From Theocolax elegans (Eukaryota > Arthropoda > Insecta > Hymenoptera > Cerocephalidae): 64,000 nt of DNA. The DNA is taken from the NCBI GenBank assembly GCA_026168455.1, contig CM047427.1, positions 60,403,249 through 60,467,248 of the forward strand. Direction: 5' to 3'. The position numbers and the translations under genes were made by a program. Shown piece after piece: positions 53,479 through 64,000 of this stretch. Each line of letters begins with the position of its first letter. The stretch's first letter is position 1. The notes beneath the pieces were generated by a model that saw nothing but the letters and a program-made list of their open reading frames with translations, searched no databases and was not told the origin of the DNA.

Positions 53479-54000
53479 GCTCCCTCGCTCGCTCTCGTAC
53501 TCGGTAGACGATACTCGCCCAGTCTCTCGATTAAAAACCTTAGCTACCTCTCTCTTCTTCCATCCCACCCATTCTTTCTCTCTCTCGCTCTCTCACTTTC
53601 AGACAAAATCGCGTCGTCGAGTACTGGGAACTGATGTTAAAAGGGGACGCGGTGGCGGCGTATCGGTAACCCTCGGACACACCCACGTTGGAGGACTCAC
53701 CGTTTTCTCAAGTCGAGAGGACGACGATTATCGACGCCTCGGACGTGACGCACGCACTAGGCTTGCTCCCTCTCTCTCCTTCGGTCCTGAGTCGTGATTC
53801 ACCGTTGCAGCACACCACACGATACACACTCGGACTCGACTCGAGATACTCGAGAACTAAGGCCTAACTCGCGGAGAGACGCGCACTCACGCGCACACGT
53901 ACATACCGATCACGGATCTATATATCTGGCTTCTCGCTCGGCTTGAGACCTGAGACTCGAAACTTTGGCTTTGGCTTTGCTGTTGCGTCGGTAGTCGCTA

Positions 54001-54038
<38 letters not shown>

Positions 54039-55891
54039 AGTCTCTTCGAGTCTCTCGTGCGCACTCTCCCTGTCTTCCTCTCCTCTCCGCGAGTCCTTCT
54101 TGCTATCTCGCTCGCTCTCTCGTAGTCTCGTCTCGTCTACAGACAGTTGTCCCCTCGATTCTCGGATTCTCGATCTCGCAGAGCAGCCTTTCGCTAGGAG
54201 AGGGAGGTCACTAAGTGTACTCACTCGGAGCAGTCGTGTCATAGCAAGAGCAATTGACTTCCTTACACAACCGTCACTACGTTTATGACTGTCATTCTCG
54301 TTCTATGAACAATCAACGTATTCTGCTACAAGCTCGGTAATCGGCTCACCCGCTCACGTGTCTGAGCACTCTGAGCTGAGATAAATACACTCTTTTATTT
54401 TTTAAGTTTTAATTAATATAATAAATAAAAGTATCAATGTTTATCACTTTACTGCTGATTAAATAAAAATTAGTGTACCGTGTTTTCTTTAAATACGGAA
54501 AGATATTAAAAAAATTGTTTTGTACAAAAAATGTAATGACAATTCTATGTATATAGAATTACAGATATCTTAAAGTATATATGTTCTAATAAAATAGATA
54601 GATATACACCTGTTTAAATCCAGTAATCGTAACATGACGGTCAATAATATATAATCACGGTTTATGGTCTATTTAAGGGAGTATGGGCCTGTATAAATAA
54701 GGTCAATTCATTTTCATATCCATATACTTAGGAGAGGAGCATACTGAGCCTGCGTGTACTGCGTATCAACTGTACTGTTTCAACGTATATTTGTTGTGTT
54801 GTATATAAACATAAAATTGTGTATTTAAGCATATAAAGAAAATAATTTGCACTTGTTAAAGCACACCTTGTCTTCAAAGTTTTTGTTATAAAAACATGTA
54901 AAACAACGAAATGATTAATGAAGACGCATATTTGGAACAAAAACCGGCTGAAAATGAACTACCAGAAATGCGAGAAAAAATTGACTTACCTATTGAATTA
55001 AATTGTTCTGTTAGTCAAAAGGTTAATGATTTCGTGAATGAGACGAAAAATGTTTTAGAAAATACAATTGGTGTGATTAAAAGCAACATTGATGTAGATG
55101 CAAAGGAGGTTAACAATCTATCTTTGTCTTTTGAAAATCAAACGATACATGATGTTCAGCCTATGATTGTTGACTATGTTTGTGAAACACAAAATTTAGT
55201 GCAAGATGCACTTTCCGAGCAGCCTCAAAATGTATTTTTTATTATTAATTGTACATTACTTATGCTAAAAAAATTATTAATTTTAATTAATATGTTTTAT
55301 TTTTAAGGACAACTCAACAATTAATAAAATTAACAAAGATTGCAGTATTGAAGAATTAGAAATTAATGTTGCGACTACAGAAAATGAATTATTGTCTTAC
55401 GATTGGACAGTACCAAAACTTGTTTGTACGGCAGCAAAAGAATTTAAACCTACCAAAACTTGTGAAAATTTTACAAAGGGTTGTCAATGGTCACCGGATG
55501 GTACATGTATTCTAATTCCTTCTGAAGACTTTAGAATACGAATATTCGAATTACCTCGAGATTTATACTCTGGAAAACTTCCAGAAAATTTTATATCACC
55601 TCCATTAGAATCGACTTTAAAAGTAAAAGAAGGGGGAACCATATATGATAGTTGTTGGTTTCCATACATGAATTCTTGGGATCCTTCGACTTGTTGCTTC
55701 TTAAGTACAAGTCAATATAGTCCGATACATCTGTGGGATGCATTTACTGGTGATCTTAGAGCTACATATCGAGCATATAATCAGTAAGTGATCATTATCT
55801 AATCTATATTTGTTTATTTGCCTTTAGTATATATCTCTAATAATAATATTTTAGAGTTGATGAAGTAGAAGCTGCTATAAGTATTCAATTT
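52959..55891 (+). repeat. tandem duplication 4, copy B
   Basis: Second copy of the promoter/WRAP53 5' unit. Its main (CT)n run (about 54005-54036) is about ten repeats shorter than that in copy A. Other differences include GGCTTTGGCTTT against one GGCTTT near 53965 and a missing A in an intronic A run near 55270. Confidence 0.93.
53325..54910. promoter_or_regulatory. divergent GAGA/CTCT-rich promoter region (copy B)
   Basis: Copy of 50380-51982, and the one directly upstream of the intact WRAP53. TATAAATA is at 54692-54699. If the duplication is real, armadillo could start from either copy. Confidence 0.55.
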
Positions 55892-56701
55892 ACTGATTCT
55901 GGTGGACAAATATGGAGTGGATATAGAAATGCATTAAGATCTTTTGATACTGATCGTCCTGGACGACAAACAAATACAATTTATTTAAAAAAAGATTTTC
56001 CAAATGTGTCTGGAGTAGTTTCTTGTATTCGTGAAAATCCAACAATGACTGGCTTATTAGCTTTTGGTACATACTCTAAATGCATAGGTAAAATATACAT
56101 TTTTATAAAATTCTTGTTTATGCAAATAGATAAAAAAATACTTTATTTTTTAAATATTGTTAAAGGTTTATATAAAGATGGACCACTATGTTCCTTTGAA
56201 ACAAGTAGTGGTGTCACTCAAATTGAATTCAGTCCTTGTGGAACAAAACTTTATTCCGCTGTTCGACGTGGTAGTGAATTTTTATGTTGGGATCTTCGTT
56301 ATCCTGGAACAGTTCTATACTCGTTACAAAATCGTCAATCTGACACTAATCAACGCATATATTTTTCAATTTCTTACAGTGGTGAAGAAGTAGTGTCAGG
56401 TATCAATAATATAAATAGAATAAAAAAAATTATCAATATATTTTATTATATTTAATTAATTTTTTTATTAGCTGGAACTGATGGAGCAGTTAGAGTTTGG
56501 AAAATTCCCAGTGAATTTAAAGTTGATGAAGACTTAAATGCTATATACAAGATTCAAATATCAAAAGACTGTATTAACGGTGTAGATTTACATAAAAATC
56601 TTCCTATCCTTGCAGTATCTACGGGGACAAGAATCGTTGATGAAGAAGAAATTAAAATTCGGGATAACAGTGTTCGCTTTTATTGGTTGAGTAACAGATG
56701 A
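54911..56701 (+). CDS. WRAP53: WRAP53 / TCAB1 (telomerase Cajal body protein 1) homologue
   Basis: A WD40-repeat protein that in animals binds the CAB box of scaRNAs and telomerase RNA and brings them to Cajal bodies. Exons: 54911-55231, 55308-55783, 55855-56087, 56166-56399, 56472-56701, all GT-AG with agreeing phases. The product is 497 aa, close to the family length. A polar acidic N-terminus (~1-150) precedes WD repeats. Family-typical segments include the FTKGCQWSPDGTC start of the propeller, DSCWFPYM, SPIHLWDAFTG, ATYRAYNQ, and FEDGAxR-like ISPCGTK/LCWDLR blades, and it ends FYWLSNR. AATAAA lies at 56815. It is transcribed away from armadillo, and AKAP9/pericentrin-like follows on the same strand 1.2 kb later. 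Confidence 0.9.
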
Positions 56702-57924
56702 CCATATGCAGAAATCAATTGTTAATTTATGTATAGATACACAAAGAAATATTGTACAAAGTTACTTTTAGACTGTAAAGATTTGTAAAGAGATAATAAT
56801 TTTGGATTGATGAAAATAAAAATTTTGTATTTTAGATATTTATATATCATTAGAATGAAGTCCCGCCAAATACACTGCGATTTTTGCGCATGCGTTGTCT
56901 TTGCGCCTAGACTACTCTTGGACTATACATGCTCGAAAAGACTACTTGTCAATGTCAGTGATTATCATTTTTGCATTTAAGTAATAGTTGTCTAAACGAA
57001 CGGTATTGCCAATTTTTACATATATAAATAATGTATCAAATAAATGATTTGTTTTAAAAATCTATTGTTTTTATTTATATACACTTAATAATTTATTAAC
57101 ATTATCTAATATATAATATACAAAGTATATTTTCTATAGCTTAAATTTAAAAGTATAGTGATAGATAGAATACTATACAGAATAAAATATTTCACATTGA
57201 GGTAATAATTTTGGAAGCTCATAGTCTCCAACAATTATCCATTTAATTTAAACGATTTTATTTCTTAAAGACTAATATACAGACATTTATATCTAAATAG
57301 ACACATATTTTTAATAAAATACATACAATTTTTATTGCAGTATAGTATAATTCCTTTTGGTTTACATTGCATAAATACTATGAATATGATGCTTGAAATT
57401 GGAAGTTGAATTATTTAAATTGAGAACCCCTATTAAATTGACGACGAATCAAAGAGCGCGAGTAGGTTACCCCCCTACTCCAGAGCAGACTCGAAGCATA
57501 TACACGCAGTTTAAAAACCAACGTTTGTTATATTTCGATCGAGAGCGTCAACTGATCCTCTCCAAAAACTCAACGGACAAACAATAATTAAGGTAAGGAA
57601 AAAAACGTTCGAAATTAACAATCGATAACACTCGGTTTTTCAAAGAATATCTGATTGCAGTAATTTGCAGTCTGGTACAGTAAATTTTATATTGTATTGT
57701 GCACTCGTAGTAAATCGTAACCGCCAAACCTGAAGAAAGAGACAGAAGAGAGCGAGAGAGTCTTAAAACGAGCGGTTGGTGAATTGTATTATTCTTGCAA
57801 GTACTTCTAAATTTGTGGGAAAGAATGTAATGTGCCTCGCTTACTCTTTAAAACAATTCAAATACTACTACAATTGAGGATGAAACAAGATTCACGAGGA
57901 TAATCGAAATAAGTTAACGTCAGA
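56702..57924 (+). other. intergenic: WRAP53 3' UTR and upstream region of the next gene
   Basis: WRAP53 3' UTR with AATAAA at 56815, then AT-rich DNA to about 57390, then a more balanced block to 57924 that is probably promoter and 5' UTR of the coiled-coil gene. A 64-codon frame at 57393-57587 is polar and not recognised; it could be an upstream ORF or chance. Confidence 0.55.
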
Positions 57925-60900
57925 ATGGACGAGGAGGAGCGTAGAAGACGCGCCTTGGAAACTGGCAGGGAGTTGGTGAGTGTGATAAAGATAGACGCAC
58001 ACGGTTTAAGGGCTTTTAAGTTCAATTGCTTAGAGAGGCTATTTTTGTCTTCGATTTAATACCACGACGTACCTTTCCGGGAGTTACTGATATTTCTCTA
58101 CGTTTGCGCTACACACATGTACAATCAAGATTTCATAACTACTAGCTTGACCCAATACTTGTACAAATTAACACAATTTTGTATTGTTCTTTTAATAAAC
58201 TAGTCTTTGCAGATACTTATTTCGTTATATATATTTTTCGATTTAGTTCAGTATAGTAGAAATTAATTATTGTGAATTATGATACAAAGGTTTTCATCTT
58301 ACTCATTTTATGTTTTTTTGTAATAGATGTAGTTTAATTCTTTTGTTTACTATTCAAGTGCACAACTGCAGTGGGAGAATCTACCTAATATTCTACTTTA
58401 AAGACAATTAACATAAATTATCTTATGCAAGATTATTAAATATCCTTCAAATTAATTATGCTAATACCATATAATTGATATTCTAATGAACAAATTTCCG
58501 TAAAGATAAAGTCAATATTTTATTAATTAGGAAACTTGTTTTTACATATTATTCTCAATTTAGTTTAGTATTCAAATATTTGTTATGGAAAATATAGAAA
58601 TAGAATATTGCAATAGTATGTATAGATCATGATACTTACCATTTATTGTATTAGAAATATCTACAACTTTTATTATTATGGAATACAATTTATCGTACAA
58701 TTGTAAATTCTGTTTCAGCTGGAAAATTACAAATCAAAATATTCAAACAGAAGATTAAGCAAAAGCTTTCAACAAACCTCGGATGAAGAATCTTTTCGTT
58801 TAGAAACTGAAAATCAATCTCTTGATTTAAGAAATACAAGTGTAAATATTTTAATATAACCTATACTATTATATATTAATAAATAAAATATATTTATATA
58901 CTTCTATTATTTAATTTTTATAGAAAATTTCATATTTGACTGGCCAAAGAATTTAGTATTTACTTTTATTACAGAATAGTAATTCTATTCAAGTCAACTG
59001 ATTTTAAATGCTTAGTATTAAATTAATAAATAATAATAATAATTTAAACTAAATATAAATGTTTATTATAGAATAATGGAAGCATAGTTTCAAGAGATAG
59101 TATCAGCATGAGCGAAGGAGAGGGTGATGGTGATTTAGAAGGGTTAGCAGGAAGGGTAAACAAATTACGAGAAGAATTACAAGATAAAGAATCTGAAGCT
59201 GAGGCTTTGAATGTTGAATTTGATCACCTTAGAGCTGAAGCATCTTCTCCAACATCGTCTCACAGTCAAAATAGTAATCTTTCCTATAAAGATGTCATTG
59301 TCACCTACCATGCAAAGGTTAATGTTTAAAATCAATAGTTTGCATCATTATTTGTATTCTTAGTGTTAATATAAAATAATACTTTATTATAGTACAAGCA
59401 AATATTAATTAAGTATTCTTAAAAAAGATAAAAAAAGTTTTTAATTTATAATTTTAAAATTTATCACATTTTTACTTCTTTTTTATTATTACACCCATAG
59501 TATCTGTGGATAATTTTTTAATACACATATACACACACACACATACACACATATATAATAGACTATATACAAATATAAAGTATGTATGTGTGTGTAAATA
59601 ACTGAATCATTAATGTGAACACAGTAGCATTAAATTATAATTAAAGCAGACCACAATCAATTGACAGCTGGAAAATTCTATTATATTAATGTACTAGGTA
59701 TAATATTATAGTGATTTAGCGACTATAAAAAATTGATTATATTTCATGAAATAAATATGTTGTACAATTTTTTAAGACATTTCTAATTTAACAGCTTCAA
59801 GAGTTTGAACAAGCCGTAAATCGACGAGACAATTTAATAGAAGATCTAACTAATTCATTACAACAAGCCTTAGCTGCTAGAGATACTTTACTTACACATA
59901 TTTCTGTCTTAAATTCAACCAAATTAGGAAGTTCTAATGAAGAAATAACATCTGATAGCAAGGTACCAATATTTTTTATTGTAATAGTTTTTTTTATTAA
60001 TTTTAATACCTATAATAATTATAAATGTTTTTAATTGTGTAGATTTCTGCATTAGAAAATGCCTTAGGTAGTCAAAAAGAATTGGTTAGCGAACTTGAAT
60101 CAAAACTTGAACAGGCCCAGCAAAATGTTAAAAAATTAGAACTTGAAAAAGAAACACAAAATACAGAATTAAATGACTACAAGAATGTAATTGAAAATCT
60201 TAACAAAAAGATTCAGTCTGATTCGGTTGGAAACAATTCAAATACATCTGAAACTCAAGAGTTGCAAAAACAATATGAAGAACAAGTTGAAAAAATAAAA
60301 AAAGATATGAAAGTAATACTCGACAAATTTGCAGACGAAACTAACGCAAATAACATTAAGCACGATACTGAAATAAAAGTTAGTATAGTTAATTTTGTAC
60401 ATTTATTAAAATTTTACAATTAGATAATATTTTTGTATAAAAATTTATAGGAACTAATGGCGAAACACGAATCAGAAATACAGAAACTGAAAGATGAAAA
60501 CCAAAATCTCGAAATACGACATGCCAAGGAAATGTCAGTTTTACAGACACAATTAAACAAATACAAACATGCCATAGATGATTTAAAACTGAACTTAGTT
60601 ACTCAGAAGAATTCCTTTATTGAGGAAAAAGAACTTCTCAGTGAACAGATTAAACTTCATAAACTGCAATATGATGCATTGTCGTCCAAGTTATTAGCTG
60701 CTACAAGTGTTCTCGAGTCGAAAGAGAGCATCGAACGCTCTTTACAACAAGCTTTGGATGATGCGACGACACTTAGAACAGAAAACGAAGTTCTGAAGGT
60801 AAAGATTTATAAAGCATCTAAAATTAAATTGAATGTTATCACATTTTATAACATTAAAATAAATGGTTTCAGTTCAAACTTGATGACTTAGATAGTAGGT

Positions 60901-63900
60901 ATTCGGCAGCTCAAAGTTTAATTGAAAACGGACAATTGCACGAGAGGACGTTGAGTAACAAGATTTTTACATTACAAAAATCATTGTCAAGGTTGAGCGG
61001 CTTCAGTTTTTCTGAATTGGATGAAACAGCTTATCAGACACTGGATGAAATGGCACTACAGTTTGAAATAGCAAAACAGCAATTAGGTATATATTTTTAT
61101 TTCATATATTTAATAATTATTATTTTAATTCTTTACTTTAAATTAATATTTTTAAACCAGACGATAAAGCAGAAATGGAATCACAACTTGTTCAAAAGAT
61201 TCAATGTCTTGAAGATCTTGTTTCGAAAACGACGAAAGAACTGGAATCAGCTAACCTTGCCAAGGAAAGTTACGAAAAGCAAATTAAAGACATGAAAAAC
61301 ACTTGCGATCGCATGAAATCTGAGATTAATGCAAACCTTGATCAACAGCAAGAACATTATCCAGAACAGCAACAGCGATTTTCCAGTGATAGTCTCGACG
61401 GAATGCGTAACCCAAGTTCGGAATTTGAGCAGAAAATTCTCGAACTGAAAAAGACTATTGCAAAACGAGACGAGGAAATGTCCGAATACATTAGAAAATT
61501 GAAAGAATTGACTGAAATTAACAACAAGTTAGTAGAAGAAAGCGATAAGTTAAAAAATGGTTTATCTAAGGCTTACGCTCAATGTGCATTGTTTGAAGAG
61601 AAACTGGATCAGACGCTTGGTTTTGGAGATACAAAGTTAGATGATTCAACTTTAATGTTGGATCAGACAGTATCATCCGATGGATCATTTGATCTAGAGG
61701 AACTTCTTCATAAACAAAGCAATTATAATAAGGTCTTAATGAAATTGGATACTTGTAGAAAACAACTTGAAGATTACGAACAAGAAAGAGTTCAACTATT
61801 ACAAAATATTGAGGATCTTACTAAAGAGAAAAATGAAGTTTTAGGTACATTTTTAGCAATAATTTAAAACTATTTCTAATATACTAAAACTTAATATTGT
61901 TGTTTTCTTCTAACTAGATAAAGTACGGACAAAGGAGGAGCAATATCAAGACGAAATTAAAAATTTAAAATTAGAAATCGCTACTGAGTCGCAGAAATTT
62001 CAACAGCAGCTTTCTAATTTTGAAGAAAATGATGTCAATTTGAAAAAATTAAAAACAGAAATGGAAGAAAAACATGCAAAAGAAATGGAGGAATTAAGAA
62101 CTTATTTTGAACAAAAGTGCTTACAAATGGAAAAGCAATATTCCGAAGAAATTTTCAGTCAACAATCTAAAAAAATGTCGGATAATGATAGTGAACTCGA
62201 GGAACTAACTGAAGACCTATACGTTGGGGGTGGCACAGTTGAATGTTTAAGTACTACTGGTGAAAATCCAGGTTTGACTAAGAATATATTTAGAATATAT
62301 AAGTAAAAACATTTAATTTAGGCCTTTAAATGACGTGCTATTAACTTGTAAAATAGATGTATTGGAAAAGAACAATCGAGATAAGGTAACCTTGAACGTT
62401 AATCGTGATGATCAAATCATTTTAGAAGAAAGGATCGCAAAAATTACAGCTGAATACGAGGAAAAATTGGAAACAATGCGTCAACAGTTACAAGAAGTTA
62501 AAGAAAAAACTGGCCGTACTCTATTATTAAAAGCTGTCAACCAGGTACTAGCTTACTCGTTTTAATTTTTTTATTTAAAGGGTTTGTTCTTTCTTTCGTT
62601 TTAAATGTTTTATGGTGCTGGATAAGGCTTAAACGATAGGGTTGGCATTATAATACAGTTACTTAATAGGGTGGAGTACCCGATTGTTACCGATCGACCA
62701 TGATAAATTAATTATTACATTAATTTAACAAAATAAACTACTTTATTTAAAAATCAGATGTAGAAACAGTGGATCGTTCAATATGTAATTACGACTTTTA
62801 AAATGTGTGCATCGATAATATACAGTTTTCTATGTAAACATTTATGAAGATATCCTTAGTGTACTGACTTGTGATTTTGCAAAACGATACATTTTTTAAT
62901 TACCTAATACTTCTGTATTTTGTAATTATAATAATAATTATATAATTATAATGGTCGAACAGTAATAATTAAATGTGGTTTGCACTTTATTGACAAAAAA
63001 TGATTGCATCATTTTGTGTACAAAATTCGCATTTTCCAACCCTATTATTTATTTGTACGTAATAAATCGCTTCATTAATTATTAATTATTATAATTTAAT
63101 TGTTACTTCGTTTTATATATACTTAAATTTTAACAATTTATTTTATTCATTGTTTTGTTGTTATATGCATGATTTTTCATTTTTTAAGTTATTTAAAGTA
63201 CATACTACTATTAGCTTCTTTATAAAACTTAAGAAAAATAGATCATTATCTGTAATAAATTAATTAACTATACATAACTCATGGCTGTGACTAACTTAAT
63301 TGTCTTCATACTTAATAACGCATGCAGTTTTGTCAAACCGAGCAAAGCAGCGCAGCACTACATGAAAACTGCAACGAATTAAACGAGTTACGAGCGGATT
63401 ATAATCGTCAGTTGGAGGAACAAGTTGGACTTGCTCGTATAGACATCATTAACGCACTCCAAAAACAAATTGAGGTAGTTTGCGCGTGAATGTTTGAGCT
63501 TAATATGACTTTTATATTTGTTTATTCAAATAGGAAATATTATACTTAAAATTCATTTGTTTTTGTATTACTGTTATAACAAAGTTCTCTATTATAACTA
63601 GTTTTGTACTGTCTCATAAAATTTATATCACTGAATTTAGTTAAACTACTAAATTGAATGGCTTTTTATTTTGACAAGTTACTAAAAATAAAACATTTTA
63701 GGCTTTACTTACAGTAAAATCTGAGTCAGATGAAAATTGGCCAACGGAATTATTAGAATTGCGGAATAAATTTACAAGTAATACAAAACGTGATGTCCAA
63801 GCTGTAAAAGAACGATATCTCCAAGAAATCATACGGTTGAAAGAAAATCACAGTCAAATTGTTAACGACTTACATGAAGAAATAGATAGAATCAAAACGG

Positions 63901-63940
63901 AATCGCACGAATCTTTGCAAAGTAATTTAATCAAAGAAAG
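57925..63940 (+). CDS. AKAP9/pericentrin-family centrosomal coiled-coil protein, 5' part
   Basis: Exons: 57925-57975, 58719-58841, 59072-59317, 59795-59962, 60043-60378, 60451-60798, 60873-61086, 61161-61844, 61918-62271, 62322-62544, 63328-63474, 63702-63940; it then runs out of the window. The N-terminus MDEEERRRRALETGREL followed by LENYKSK resembles the MEDEERQKKLEAGKAKL start of AKAP9/pericentrin. LQEFEQAVNRRDNLIEDL followed by LQQALAARD matches the AKAP9 EFEAAIKQRD region. The rest (~980 codons) is almost continuous heptad coiled coil. The expected role is a centrosome/Golgi scaffold (Drosophila Plp is the fly member). All joins agree in phase except 62271 to 62322, where a single missing base is the simplest explanation. 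The family's C-terminal PACT domain lies outside the window. Confidence 0.75.
57976..58718 (+). other. first intron of the AKAP9/pericentrin-like gene
   Basis: A 743-bp AT-rich intron with a GTGAGT donor and a TTTCAG acceptor. Nothing else is recognised. Confidence 0.75.
62545..63327 (+). other. intron of the AKAP9/pericentrin-like gene
   Basis: A 783-bp AT-rich intron between the LLLKAVNQ and FCQTEQSS exons with a GTACTA donor and a GCAG acceptor. No other feature is seen. Confidence 0.75.
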
Positions 63941-64000
63941 GTAAGAATATTTTGTAAAAGAATGTTTATTATTTGATTACATTAAAATAAATAATATATT

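Overview
This is an AT-rich eukaryotic window from an insect nuclear genome. Three conserved insect genes are present, with short introns and canonical GT-AG splice sites, alongside class II and Penelope-like transposon remnants. I favour Hymenoptera from base composition and repeat style, but nothing here proves the order. There is no prokaryotic or CRISPR content.

Layout. Positions 1-28.8 kb are almost gene-free. They hold a possible mariner-type terminus at the left edge, CpG-richer islands in AT-rich DNA, one probable signal-peptide first exon on the minus strand (11467-11563), a tRNA-derived SINE-like unit (15.26 kb), an almost bulge-free 92-nt hairpin that resembles a pre-miRNA (17.0 kb), a 2.15-kb tandem duplication (19.7-24.0 kb), and a decayed Penelope-like retroelement in two partial copies (24.3-26.9 kb). 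Positions 28.85-34.95 kb are a Mutator-like (MULE) DNA transposon with ~100-bp terminal inverted repeats. Its multi-exon FLYWCH-MULE gene has lost the part of the transposase that should carry the two catalytic aspartates.

Positions 34.98-46.5 kb (minus strand) are armadillo/beta-catenin: ten coding exons, reconstructed as 811 aa, ending in a PDZ-binding WYDTDL. Exons 2 and 3 lie in a 2.35-kb tandem duplication whose joint inclusion would break the frame. A divergent promoter region follows, rich in GAGA/CTCT, and leads on the plus strand to a WRAP53/TCAB1 homologue (telomerase/scaRNP WD40 protein, 497 aa). A 2.9-kb tandem duplication copies the promoter plus WRAP53 exons 1-2 and part of exon 3. 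This leaves a truncated copy (51983-52978) ahead of the intact gene (54911-56701). From 57925 to the right edge runs the 5' half of a large centrosomal coiled-coil gene of the AKAP9/pericentrin family.

The main themes are four near-identical tandem duplications in 36 kb, at least two of which cut through essential genes, and several long inverted repeats (foldback elements), two of them inside or just upstream of armadillo. The indel patterns suggest that some duplications are uncollapsed haplotypes or assembly errors. The WRAP53 duplication has a 5-bp microhomology junction and could be real.
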